Positions 7,761 to 15,671 of a stretch of DNA of 37,776 nucleotides are shown here, one piece after another; position 1 is the stretch's first letter, and every line of letters begins with the position of its first letter. Source of the DNA: Propionicimonas sp. (GTDB lineage Bacteria; Actinomycetota; Actinomycetes; Propionibacteriales; Propionibacteriaceae); the NCBI GenBank assembly GCA_027492575.1, contig JAPUEM010000162.1, positions 1-37,776 of the forward strand, given 5' to 3'. Below the pieces are notes generated by a model. That model was given only the letters and a program-made list of their open reading frames with translations, searched no databases and was not told the DNA's origin. The translations under genes and the position numbers were made by a program.

Positions 7761-9869
7761 GTGGATCTCACGCAGCAGCTGATCGAGGTCGCCAACCACT
7801 ACGGCGGCGACGAGGAGTACTGCCGGGCCGGCGGCGGCAATGCCAGCGTCAAGCTGGACGGGGTGCTGCACATCAAGCCCAGCGGCGTGCCGCTGGCAAC
7901 CCTGGGCGCCGACGATCTGGTGCCACTGCGGATCGACGTCCTGCTCGACGCCCTCGCCTCCGACGAGCCGGTCGAGGGTGATCCGGTGCGGGCCGCCGCG
8001 GCCCGGGCGCTGGTACGCGACACTGGACGGCGTCCGAGCGTCGAGATTCTCTTCCACGCCTTGATACCGGACGCCCTGGTGCTGCACCTCCACCCGGTGG
8101 TCGCCAACGTGTTGACCTGCAATGCCGAGGCCGAGCGTCTGGCCGCCGAGTTGCTCGGTGACGAGGCGGTGCTGGTGCCCTACATCGATCCCGGGGTGCC
8201 GCTGGCCCGTGGCGTCGCGGCCGCGCGGGAGGCGTACACCGCGCGGACCGGCCGTCCCGCTCCGGGGATCACCCTGCTGCGTAACCACGGCATCATCGTC
8301 TCGGGCAACTCGGCCGCCGAGATCCGCGAGCGCGCCGATTGGCTCACCGGCGTGATCCGGACCGCGATCGATGGGGCAACGACCCTTCGACAGGCTCAGG
8401 GATCGTCGGAGGGCGCTCCGGAATCGCCGGCTGACCCCAGGACGATCTCGAACCTCAGGACGGTCGCTGAGCCCAGGACGGTTGCTGAGTCCAGTGCGGC
8501 CGCTGACCCCAGGACGATCCCTGAGCTTGTCGAAGGGTCGTCCGATACCGAGCTCACCCGCGTCCGCAATGCCATCGCGCCGACGCTGCGTGGCCTGCTG
8601 GGCGGGGAAGGGCCGGCCGTGGTCACCTCGGACGCCGGCGACCTCGTCCGCTCGGTCACCAGCAGCCTGGCGGGGCAGGCGATCCTGACCGGCGGGCCGC
8701 TCATCCCCGATCAAATCGTCTACGCCGGTTCGCTCCCGGCCGTGGTCGACCTCAGCGAGGGGGGCGACCCGGCGGCGGCCGCCACCGCGGCGGTCGAGGC
8801 CTTCCGCACTGCCCACGGCAAGGACCCGGTGATCGTGGTGGTTCCCGGGCTGGTCGCCTTCGGCGCCGGCCGGGATCTGGCCGCCGCGCGGAACGCGCTG
8901 GCCACCTTCACCGACGCGCTGCGGGTGGCCCGCGACGCCGATCGGATCGGCGCGGTGCAGGTGATGGACGCCGCCGAGCGCGGCTTCATCGAGAACTGGG
9001 AGGCCGAGGCGTACCGCCAGTCGGTGGCCGCCCAGGCGTCCGCCGGCCGGCTGGCCGGCAAAGTGGTGATGATCACCGGCGCGGCCCAGGGCTTCGGCCT
9101 CGGCATCGCGCAGGAGCTGATCACCCAGGGCGCCTCGCTGGTGCTGGCCGACCTGAACGTCGACGGCGCCGCCCACCACGCCGCGGTCATGTGTGAGCAG
9201 TATGGGCCGGGCCGGGCGGTCGCCGTCCGGATCGACGTCTCCGACGAGCAGTCCTGCCTGGCCGCGGTCGCCGAGGTGGTGGAGATCTTCGGTGGGCTGG
9301 ACGTCTTCATCTCCAACGCCGGGGTGCTGCGTGCCGAGTCGGTCTTCACCCAGCCGGTGGCCGACTTCGACCTGGTCACCGCGGTGAACTACCGCGGCTA
9401 CTTCCTCGGGGTGCGGGCGGTGGCGCCGGTGCTGGCGGCCCAGCACGCCGCCCGTCCACAGGCCTGGTTCGACATCATCGAGATCAACTCCAAGTCGGGG
9501 CTGGTCGGCTCGAAGGCCAACTTCGCCTACGCCGGCTCGAAGTTCGGCGGCATCGGGCTCACCCAGTCGTTCGCGCTGGAGCTGGTGAGCTCCGGGGTGA
9601 AGGTGAACGCGATCTGCCCGGGCAACTACCTGGACGGCCCGCTGTGGTCCGATCCGGAGCGGGGGCTCTTCGTCCAGTACCTGCGGGCCGGCAAGGTGCC
9701 GGGTGCCACCACCCTCGACGAAGTGCGCGCCCACTACGAGAAACAGGTTCCGATGGGACGCGGCTGCTTCCCCGCCGACCTCGCCAAGGCGATCTACTAC
9801 ATCGTCGACCAGGCCTACGAGACCGGCCAGGCCGTCCCCGTCACCGGTGGTCAGAACATGTTGAACTAA
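7761..9869 (+). CDS. rhaEW: Bifunctional L-rhamnulose-1-phosphate aldolase / L-lactaldehyde dehydrogenase
   Basis: A 702-residue fusion of a class II aldolase (residues about 1-400) and a short-chain dehydrogenase (about 430-702). The aldolase part splits rhamnulose-1-phosphate into DHAP and L-lactaldehyde; the zinc ligands are visible in HLHP (H109, H111) and NHG (H176). The dehydrogenase part has the NAD-binding GAAQGFGLG, NAG at 519-521, and Y590/K594 of the YxxxK catalytic motif, and in this family oxidises lactaldehyde to lactate. Residues about 207-261 are an insertion made of repeat DNA, with five hexapeptide units (DPRTIS, NLRTVA, EPRTVA, ESSAAA, DPRTIP), inside the aldolase half after the zinc site. 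No stop or frameshift is introduced, so the enzyme is probably functional with a surface loop. The GTG start is set by AGGAG at 7751. The family is also annotated RhaD (TIGR02632-like). Confidence 0.9.
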   Translation: MDLTQQLIEVANHYGGDEEYCRAGGGNASVKLDGVLHIKPSGVPLATLGADDLVPLRIDVLLDALASDEPVEGDPVRAAAARALVRDTGRRPSVEILFHALIPDALVLHLHPVVANVLTCNAEAERLAAELLGDEAVLVPYIDPGVPLARGVAAAREAYTARTGRPAPGITLLRNHGIIVSGNSAAEIRERADWLTGVIRTAIDGATTLRQAQGSSEGAPESPADPRTISNLRTVAEPRTVAESSAAADPRTIPELVEGSSDTELTRVRNAIAPTLRGLLGGEGPAVVTSDAGDLVRSVTSSLAGQAILTGGPLIPDQIVYAGSLPAVVDLSEGGDPAAAATAAVEAFRTAHGKDPVIVVVPGLVAFGAGRDLAAARNALATFTDALRVARDADRIGAVQVMDAAERGFIENWEAEAYRQSVAAQASAGRLAGKVVMITGAAQGFGLGIAQELITQGASLVLADLNVDGAAHHAAVMCEQYGPGRAVAVRIDVSDEQSCLAAVAEVVEIFGGLDVFISNAGVLRAESVFTQPVADFDLVTAVNYRGYFLGVRAVAPVLAAQHAARPQAWFDIIEINSKSGLVGSKANFAYAGSKFGGIGLTQSFALELVSSGVKVNAICPGNYLDGPLWSDPERGLFVQYLRAGKVPGATTLDEVRAHYEKQVPMGRGCFPADLAKAIYYIVDQAYETGQAVPVTGGQNMLN
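8379..8541 (+). repeat. Composite palindromic repeat inserted in frame in rhaEW
   Basis: Two copies of the CCCTGAGCTTGTCGAAGGG-family element in opposite orientation (8379-8407 and 8513-8541) form 29-base arms with one mismatch. Between them lies a ladder of heads starting at 8441, 8459, 8477, 8495 and 8513, an exact 18-base period. The period is a multiple of three, so it yields hexapeptide repeats. Confidence 0.9.
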
Positions 9870-9875
9870 CCATCG

Positions 9876-10012
9876 GAGATCCCCGCCTTCGCGGGGATGA
9901 CGGAAAGGGCTGGGCGCCCAGCCACCGCTCTCTCCGTCCCACCACCGTCATTCCGCTCTCGCTTTCCGTCGTTCCGCTCATTTTCCGTCATCCCCGCGAA
10001 GGCGGGGATCTC
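9876..10012 (+). repeat. Inverted pair of REP-like elements between rhaEW and the MDR gene
   Basis: A perfect 31-base inverted repeat: 9876-9906 against 9982-10012. Each arm is itself a small hairpin with stem CCCCGC/GCGGGG. Between them are two further heads resembling CCGTCATTCCGCT at 9945 and 9966 leading into the right-hand copy at 9985, a spacing of about 20 bases. The arrangement is like a BIME: two REPs facing each other. The right arm ends 28 bases before the start of the next gene. Confidence 0.9.
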
Positions 10013-10040
10013 ACCGCAAGACCGCAACCGAAGGATGAAG

Positions 10041-11687
10041 ATGTCCGATCTCCCCGCGACCCAGTACGCGATCCAGTTCACCGGCAAGGACGAGGTCTTC
10101 CTCAACACCGCCAAGCCGGTGGACGCCATCGGCCCGACCCAGATCCTGCTGCAGGTGGAGGCCTGTGGCATCTGCTTCTCCGACACCAAGCTGCTGCACG
10201 CCTTCGCCGACCATCCGCGCAAGTCGGCGGTGGTCTCCGGGCTGTCGGCGGACGAACTCGCGCAGGTGCCGAGCTACCACCCGAGCACCGAGCCGACGGT
10301 GCCGGGGCACGAGCCGGTGGCACGGGTGATCGCGGTCGGCGACCAGGTCACCCACTACCAGGTGGGGGAGCGGGTGCTGGTGCAGGCCGACTGGCGGCAC
10401 CTGCCGACCGCCGCCTCCAACGGCGCCTTCGGCTACAACTTCGAGGGCGCCCTGCAGGAGTACGTGGTGGTGGACGAGCGGATCGTCGTCCACGAGGGCG
10501 AGGAGTTCATGCTGCGGGTCTCCGACGCCCCCACCGCCGCCCAGGTCGCTCTGGTCGAGCCGTGGTCCACGGTCGAGGCCTCCTACTCCCGCGCCGAGCG
10601 CAACACCCTGGCCGCCGGGGGCCGGCTACTGGTGGTCGCCGATGCCGGCGTGACCCCGTCCGGGCTGGAGCCGCTGCTGGCTGCCGCCCGTCCTGGCTCG
10701 ATCGAGGTGGTGGGCGCCGATCCCGTGGCGGTCGATCCGCAGGCGGTCGTGCTCGACCTCGACCAGGTGGCCCCCGGCCTGGACGACATCCTCTACTTCG
10801 GCTCGGACGCCGCCACCGTCGAGCGGCTGAGCGCCCTGCTGGGCGCGCGCAGCCTGCTGTGCGTGGTGCTGGGCGGCGCCGGCATCGACCGCCGGGTCAA
10901 CCTGGACGTGGGCCGCGTCCACTACGACTTCGTCCGCTACATCGGGACGATCGGCAGCGATCCCGCCGAGGCCTACGCCCACATCCCGGCCAAGGGCGAG
11001 ATCCGCGCGGGGGACAGCGTGGCGATCATCGGCGCTGCCGGCCCGATGGGCTTGATGCACACCGTCCGCACGGTCTCGCTGGGCCTGCCCGGGGTCGTGG
11101 TGGACGCCGCCGACGTCAATGACGAGCGGCTGGCCCACCTGGCCGCCGTGGTCGAGCCGACCGCCGCCGAGCGTGGCGTGCCGTTCCGGGTGGTCAACTC
11201 CACCGTGACCCCGCTCGAACCGGGCTACGGCTACGTGACTTGCCTGGTGCCCGTCCCGGCCCTGCTGTCGCAGGCGGTCGATCTGGCCGGTGCGGGTGCG
11301 ATCGTGAATGCCTTCGCCGGCTTCGCGGCCGGCACCCTGGCCGAACTGGATCTGCAGGGCATCATCGAGCGCCACGTCTTCCTGATCGGCACCTCCGGCT
11401 CGGAGATGTCCGACATGCGCACCCTGCTGAACAAGCTGGAGACCAGCGCCCTGGACACCTCGATCTCGCTGGACGCGGTCTGCGGCATGGCCGGCTTCTC
11501 CGACGCCATCGACGCCGTCAACAACCGCACCTCCGGCGGCAAGATCATGGTCTACCCGGGCCTGCACGAGCTGGGCCTCGTCCGCCTCTCCGAGCTGGCC
11601 GAGAAGCTCCCCGAGGTCGCCGCCGCCCTGGACGACGGCCGCTGGACGGAGGCCGCCGAGGCCGCCCTGCTCGCCACCGCCAGCTGA
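10041..11687 (+). CDS. Long zinc-type MDR dehydrogenase with tandem Rossmann-like domains
   Basis: A 548-residue member of the medium-chain dehydrogenase/reductase superfamily, about 200 residues longer than usual. Residues 1-180 form the GroES-like catalytic domain: C42 in ACGICFSD, H90-E91 in PGHEP and E173 in LVEPWS are candidate zinc ligands; the structural four-cysteine lobe is absent. Residues 186-312 look like a first Rossmann domain without an intact glycine motif, ending VHYDFVRYIGTIGSDPAEAY. Residues 323-465 form a second one with intact IIGAAGPMGLMH, ending ERHVFLIGTSGSEMSD. The two ends resemble each other, as expected of a duplication. The GPMG motif recalls L-sorbose-1-phosphate reductase (SorE). 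A role in handling lactaldehyde, propanediol or another rhamnose product is inferred only from the operon. ATG 10041 has AAGGA at 10031-10035; ATG 10035 is an alternative start. Confidence 0.75.
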   Translation: MSDLPATQYAIQFTGKDEVFLNTAKPVDAIGPTQILLQVEACGICFSDTKLLHAFADHPRKSAVVSGLSADELAQVPSYHPSTEPTVPGHEPVARVIAVGDQVTHYQVGERVLVQADWRHLPTAASNGAFGYNFEGALQEYVVVDERIVVHEGEEFMLRVSDAPTAAQVALVEPWSTVEASYSRAERNTLAAGGRLLVVADAGVTPSGLEPLLAAARPGSIEVVGADPVAVDPQAVVLDLDQVAPGLDDILYFGSDAATVERLSALLGARSLLCVVLGGAGIDRRVNLDVGRVHYDFVRYIGTIGSDPAEAYAHIPAKGEIRAGDSVAIIGAAGPMGLMHTVRTVSLGLPGVVVDAADVNDERLAHLAAVVEPTAAERGVPFRVVNSTVTPLEPGYGYVTCLVPVPALLSQAVDLAGAGAIVNAFAGFAAGTLAELDLQGIIERHVFLIGTSGSEMSDMRTLLNKLETSALDTSISLDAVCGMAGFSDAIDAVNNRTSGGKIMVYPGLHELGLVRLSELAEKLPEVAAALDDGRWTEAAEAALLATAS

Positions 11688-11699
11688 CCCGTCGACCCG

Positions 11700-11745
11700 C
11701 AAGGTGTGGCCGAATCCCCGATGTCGGCGATTCCGGCACACCTTG
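11700..11745 (+). repeat. 46-base palindromic element, copy 1
   Basis: First of five copies, each exactly 46 bases, with ends CAAGGTGTG and CACACCTTG and a partly conserved centre around CCGATGNCGGCG. Copies 1-3 fill the gap between the MDR gene and the DeoR gene. Confidence 0.9.
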
Positions 11746-11780
11746 TGGGGGGCGGGGATCGGAGGCCCGATTGCCCTCGT

Positions 11781-11826
11781 CAAGGTGTGGCCGATCCCCC
11801 GATGACGGCGATTCCGCTACACCTTG
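11781..11826 (+). repeat. 46-base palindromic element, copy 2
   Basis: Second copy, same orientation as the first; 81 bases separate their starts. Ends are CAAGGTGTGG and CTACACCTTG. Confidence 0.9.
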
Positions 11827-11878
11827 AGGGAGCGGGGACTGGAGGGGGAGCCGGGATGGGAGGCCCTCATCTCCTCCG

Positions 11879-11924
11879 CAGGGTGTGGCCGAATCCCCGA
11901 TGACGGTCAATCCCCCACAGCTTG
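11879..11924 (+). repeat. 46-base palindromic element, copy 3
   Basis: Third copy, with more divergent ends CAGGGTGTGG and CCACAGCTTG. It lies 45 bases upstream of the DeoR gene's predicted -35. Together the three copies occupy most of the 336-base gap 11688-12023; the remainder holds only the promoter listed next. Confidence 0.88.
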
Positions 11925-11968
11925 TGGGTCCTTGTGGCGGGAGCGGCGAGGTAGCCGCCGAATAGGCA

Positions 11969-11997
11969 TTGCGAGTACTTACGAATTGCTCTAGGAT
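11969..11997 (+). promoter_or_regulatory. Housekeeping-type promoter for the DeoR-dehydrogenase operon
   Basis: TTGCGA at 11969-11974 and TAGGAT at 11992-11997 are separated by 17 bases, matching sigma-70-type spacing. The start codon of the regulator lies 26 bases after the -10. The spacer contains an imperfect inverted repeat (GAGTACTT...AATTGCTC) that could be an autoregulatory operator; this is weak. The AT content rises sharply here compared with the surroundings. Confidence 0.5.
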
Positions 11998-12023
11998 CGA
12001 AATATCTTGAAAGGTGTTCAGCG

Positions 12024-12779
12024 ATGACGGTCGAGCGGGGCGAGCGCGAGGGGTACATCCTCGAGCTGCTGGCCAAGGACGGCTCGCTGTCGGTCGCGGC
12101 GTTGTCGAAGGATCTCGGGGTTTCCGAGGTCACCATCCGCGCCAGCCTGAAATCCATGGAGGAGCGCGGCCTGCTGGCCCGCACCTGGGGCGGGGCCAAG
12201 GCGAGCACCCTCACCGACGTGCTGGAGCGGGTGCGCGACCACACCGACGAGAAGGAGCGCATCGCGCAGGCGGCGGCCGAGCTGGTCCGCGACGGCGACC
12301 GGATCATGATCGAGGCCGGAACCACCACCGCGATGATCGTCCGCCATCTCACCGGGCGCAGCGGCGTCCAGATCGTCACGAACTCGACCCTGGTCTTCAA
12401 CTACGCCCGGCTGAACCCCGCGCTCGAAGTCATCCTGACCGGCGGGCAGTACCACCGCGAGAGCGAGTCGCTGGTCGGCCCGGTCGCGCTCGCCGCGATC
12501 CGCCGGTTCAACGCCCGGGTCGCCTTCGTCGGCACCGACGGCTTCACCTCCGACCGCGGCATGACGACGCAGTTCGCCGAGGGCGCCGAGGTGATCGAGG
12601 CCATGAACGCCCGCTCCGAGGAGACCTGGCTGGTGGCCGACTCCAGCAAGTACGGCCGGGCCGGCTTCGTCAGCGTCCTGGAACTGGAGCAGTTGAACGG
12701 AATCATCACCGACACCGGCCTCGCCTCCGGGTCGGCAGACGTCTTGAAACAGATCGCGCCCACGGTGCGCATCGTCTAG
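12024..12779 (+). CDS. DeoR-family transcriptional regulator, probable rhamnose regulator
   Basis: A 251-residue DeoR/GlpR-type regulator. Residues about 8-60 form the winged helix-turn-helix (SVAALSKDLGVSEVTIRASL), followed by residues 75-230 of the sugar-phosphate-sensing domain with the family motifs IMIEAGTTTAMI, IVTNSTLVF, VILTGGQY and FVGTDGF. Such regulators are usually repressors released by a phosphorylated sugar. The position directly after the rhamnose genes parallels the DeoR-type RhaR of rhizobia, so rhamnulose-1-phosphate is a plausible effector, but that is inference. It is also 12 bases from the E2 gene and likely co-transcribed with it, so it may control the dehydrogenase complex instead or as well. 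The start is supported by AAAGG at 12010-12015. Confidence 0.87.
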   Translation: MTVERGEREGYILELLAKDGSLSVAALSKDLGVSEVTIRASLKSMEERGLLARTWGGAKASTLTDVLERVRDHTDEKERIAQAAAELVRDGDRIMIEAGTTTAMIVRHLTGRSGVQIVTNSTLVFNYARLNPALEVILTGGQYHRESESLVGPVALAAIRRFNARVAFVGTDGFTSDRGMTTQFAEGAEVIEAMNARSEETWLVADSSKYGRAGFVSVLELEQLNGIITDTGLASGSADVLKQIAPTVRIV

Positions 12780-12791
12780 TGAAGGAGTGAA

Positions 12792-14210
12792 ATGGCTCAG
12801 GTTGTGGTGATGCCGCAGTTGGGCAACACGGTCGAGTCCTGCCTGATCACGTCGTGGCTGGTGGCCGTCGGCGATGTGGTGGACGCGAACACGTTGCTCT
12901 GCGAGATCGAGACCGACAAGTCGGCCATGGAGGTGCCCTCCGGAGTCTCTGGGACGGTGCTCGCCCTGCTCGCCGCCGAAGGCGACGAGGTGCCCGTGAA
13001 GCAGGCCATCGCCGTGGTCGGCGAGCCGGGCGAGGCGCTGCCGGAGGGTGTGGCAGGTCCGGCAGGAAGGATCCCTGAGTCTGACGAAGGGTCGTCCCTC
13101 GCGGCTCCGGAGGCTTCGATAGGCTCAACCAACGACGAGGAGTCTGGCCCCGCGGCCCAACCCAACCACGTCATCCCGGACTCCGATCCGGGATCTCCCG
13201 TGTCGCCACGCGCTCGCGGCCTCGCCGTCGACCAGGGCATCGCCGCCGACCGGCTCGCCGGCACCGGCCCGGGCGGACGGGTGATCGCCCGCGACGTGGA
13301 GGCGGCCATCGCAGCCGGCCCAGCGCTCACCGCCGGCGCTCGCGCGGAGGCGTCCGGTTTCGTCCCAGGTGCGATCGGCACCGGCATCGGCGGACGGGTG
13401 ACCCGCGCCGACCTGCAAACCCCGACGATCCCTGAGCCTGTCGAAGGGTCGTCCATCTCCGCGAGTGCCCCAGCTGCCGACCCTTCGACAAGCTCAGGGA
13501 TCATCCCGTTCCCCGGCGAGGTCACCGACACACCGCTCAAGGGGATCCGAAAGGTGATCGCCGAGCGCATGATGAACTCGCTGGCCACCTCGGCTCAGCT
13601 CACCTACACCGCGACGGCCCCCGCGGCTGGGCTGCTGGCGCTGCGCAAGCGGCTGAAGAACGCGGCCGACCCCGAGCTCGCCGGCGTCACGATCGGCGAC
13701 CTGGTGGGCTACGCCACGGTCAAGTCTCTGGCCAAGCACCCGGTGCTCAACGCCCACCTCTCCGGCGGCGTGCTGCGGACCTTCGCCCACGTCCACCTGG
13801 GGATGGCGGTGGACACCCCGCGCGGCCTGCTGGTGCCGACCCTGCGGTTCGCCGACACCCTCACCCTGCGGCAGTTCTCGGTGTTCTCCAAGCAGCTGGC
13901 CAACGATGCGATCGGCGGCTCGATCAACCCCGATCTGCTCAGCGGCGCCAGCTTCACGGTGTCGAACCTGGGCTCCTTCGGGATCGAGTCGTTCACCCCG
14001 CTGCTGAATGTGCCGCAGGTGGCCATCCTCGGCGTGGACGCGATCTTCCCGCGGGCCGTGATCAACCCCGACGGCTCGGTGGGAGCCGAGCAGCGGATCG
14101 GGTTCTCGCTGACCGCCGACCACCAGGTGATCGACGGTGCGGACGCGGCGCGCTACCTGCGCGACCTGTGCGCCGCGATCGCGGACATCGACCTGACCGT
14201 GCTGGGCTAG
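12792..14210 (+). CDS. Dihydrolipoamide acyltransferase (E2) of a 2-oxoacid/acetoin-type dehydrogenase
   Basis: Core subunit of the complex; transfers an acyl group from lipoate to CoA. It is 472 residues. Domain order: lipoyl domain (1-80) with K43 in ETDKSAM as the lipoylation site; linker; E1/E3-binding domain at about 137-172 (SPRARGLAVDQGIAADRL..GTGPGGRV); a partial second copy of this motif at 181-209 (GTGIGGRVTRADL); linker; catalytic domain from about 245, with H444 and D448 in HQVIDG. Both linkers contain peptides written by palindromic repeats (PESDEGSS, NHVIPDSDPGS, PEPVEGSS, ADPSTSSG). Flexible linkers tolerate such insertions. ATG 12792 follows AAGGAG. Substrate cannot be read from sequence: pyruvate or an acetoin-like compound are both possible. 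Confidence 0.88.
   Translation: MAQVVVMPQLGNTVESCLITSWLVAVGDVVDANTLLCEIETDKSAMEVPSGVSGTVLALLAAEGDEVPVKQAIAVVGEPGEALPEGVAGPAGRIPESDEGSSLAAPEASIGSTNDEESGPAAQPNHVIPDSDPGSPVSPRARGLAVDQGIAADRLAGTGPGGRVIARDVEAAIAAGPALTAGARAEASGFVPGAIGTGIGGRVTRADLQTPTIPEPVEGSSISASAPAADPSTSSGIIPFPGEVTDTPLKGIRKVIAERMMNSLATSAQLTYTATAPAAGLLALRKRLKNAADPELAGVTIGDLVGYATVKSLAKHPVLNAHLSGGVLRTFAHVHLGMAVDTPRGLLVPTLRFADTLTLRQFSVFSKQLANDAIGGSINPDLLSGASFTVSNLGSFGIESFTPLLNVPQVAILGVDAIFPRAVINPDGSVGAEQRIGFSLTADHQVIDGADAARYLRDLCAAIADIDLTVLG
13070..13196 (+). repeat. Palindromic repeats in the first E2 linker
   Basis: 13070-13096 is a diverged CCCTGAGTCTGACGAAGGG copy, 13109-13130 a more decayed one (GGCTTCGATAGGCTCAACC), and 13169-13196 a CGTCATCCC...GGGATCT copy. 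All are read through in frame without a stop. Confidence 0.8.
13424..13502 (+). repeat. Inverted pair of palindromic repeats in the second E2 linker
   Basis: 13424-13453 (GATCCCTGAGCCTGTCGAAG core) and 13479-13502 are the same element in opposite orientation, matching at 23 of 24 core bases, so the mRNA could form a strong hairpin just before the catalytic domain. Confidence 0.88.
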
Positions 14211-14300
14211 TCCGACCGAGGCGAGAGAGAAGGAACGTGTTCGCTCACCCGAGCCGATTGAGGATCGTCCGAGGAAAGCAAGGACAGAGAAGGAAGCGGA

Positions 14301-15671
14301 ATGGCTGACTACGACGTGATCGTGCTGGGCGGCGGCCCCGGCGGCTACCTGGCCGCCGAACGGCTGGGACACGCGAAGAAGAAGGTGTTGCTGGTCGAGC
14401 AGCAGTACCTCGGCGGCACCTGCCTGAACGTGGGCTGCATCCCGACCAAGAGCCTGCTGAACTCCGCCAAGCTCTACCTGCACGCCAAGCACTCCGCGCA
14501 GTTCGGGGTCACCGCCGAGAACGTCAGCTTCGACTGGGCGAAGGTGCAGGCCTGGAAGGACGAGGTCGTCACCACCCTGGTCGGGGGAGTGGCGATGGCC
14601 GAGAGGCGGGGCGGCGTCGAGGTCGCGGACGCCCACGGCACCCTGATCGGCCCCGGCAAGGTCGAAGTGAACGGCGAGATCAAGACCGCCGACCATGTCA
14701 TCCTGGCCACCGGCTCCGTCCCGGTCATGCCGCCCATCCCGGGCGCGAAGGACAACCCGGCGGTGGTCGACTCCACCGGCCTGCTGGCCCTGGAGCGGTT
14801 CCCGTCCAAGCTCGTGGTGATCGGTGGCGGCGTCATCGGCGTCGAGTTCGCGTCCCTGTTCGCCGCCTTCGGCGCGCAGGTGGAGGTGATCGAACTGCTC
14901 ACCGAGATCGTCCCGTTCGCGGACGCCGACCTGGCCGCCAAGCTGCGCAAGGGCATCGAGGGGGTCGACTTCCACCTCGGCTGCAAGGTCACCGGCATCG
15001 AGGGCTCGACCGTCGTCTATGCCGATGACAAGGGCAATCAGGTTCGCACCGAGGCCGACGTGATCCTGATGGCAGTCGGACGCAAGCCGCTCGTCGAAGG
15101 CTGGGGCGCCGAGGAGGCCGGCCTGGAGCACACCCCCAAGGGCGTCACGGTGGACGACGCCCTGCGCACCAACCTGCCGAACGTCTGGGCGGTCGGCGAC
15201 GTCACCGGACGCTCTCTGCTCGCCCACGCCGCCTACCGGATGGCCGAGATCGTGGTCGCCCACATCCTCGACCCCGAGCAAGCCCGCCGCACCGGCCAGA
15301 CCCTGCGGGTCGACACCATCCCGTGGGCGGTCTACTCGATCCCCGAAGCCGCCGGCGTCGGTCTCACCGAGACCCAGGCGAAGGCCCGCGGCATCGAGGT
15401 GGTCACCGCCACCGTCCCGCTCGTCCTCTCCGGCCGCTTCGTCGCCGAGAACGGCCTGAAGGCCCCCGGCGCCGTGAAGATCGTCGTCGAGAAGGCCAGC
15501 CGGGTCGTCCGCGGCATCCACCTGGTCGGCCCCTACTCCCCGGAGACCATCTGGGGTGCGGCCGCCGTCCTGGAATCCGAGTACACCCTGGACGACCTGC
15601 GCCAGGTCGTCTTCCCGCACCCCACCGTCTCCGAAGGCATCCGCGAGGCCGCCTGGGCGGTGAAGGGCTAG
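14301..15671 (+). CDS. lpdA: Dihydrolipoyl dehydrogenase (E3)
   Basis: FAD flavoprotein that reoxidises dihydrolipoamide with NAD+. It is 456 residues, normal for the family. N-terminal FAD-binding GGGPGGYLAAE, redox-active disulfide C41/C46 in GGTCLNVGCIPTK, NAD-binding GGGVIGVEFAS near residue 175, second FAD motif VWAVGDVTG, and the C-terminal His-Glu pair in FPHPTVSEGIREA are all present. The ATG is preceded by AAGGA with a 6-base spacer. It lies 90 bases after the E2 gene and upstream of E1, an order (E2-E3-E1) that differs from the common E1-E2-E3 arrangement. It is dedicated to this complex by context, although E3 proteins can be shared. Confidence 0.93.
   Translation: MADYDVIVLGGGPGGYLAAERLGHAKKKVLLVEQQYLGGTCLNVGCIPTKSLLNSAKLYLHAKHSAQFGVTAENVSFDWAKVQAWKDEVVTTLVGGVAMAERRGGVEVADAHGTLIGPGKVEVNGEIKTADHVILATGSVPVMPPIPGAKDNPAVVDSTGLLALERFPSKLVVIGGGVIGVEFASLFAAFGAQVEVIELLTEIVPFADADLAAKLRKGIEGVDFHLGCKVTGIEGSTVVYADDKGNQVRTEADVILMAVGRKPLVEGWGAEEAGLEHTPKGVTVDDALRTNLPNVWAVGDVTGRSLLAHAAYRMAEIVVAHILDPEQARRTGQTLRVDTIPWAVYSIPEAAGVGLTETQAKARGIEVVTATVPLVLSGRFVAENGLKAPGAVKIVVEKASRVVRGIHLVGPYSPETIWGAAAVLESEYTLDDLRQVVFPHPTVSEGIREAAWAVKG

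Noticed and set aside
7713..9734. A 673-codon open frame on the minus strand across rhaEW
   Set aside because: Shadow of a strong gene; low-complexity composition and no recognisable motif.
9897..10040. An upstream start for the MDR gene
   Set aside because: It would run through the REP pair; ATG 10041 or 10035 has the AAGGA site and a normal N-terminus.
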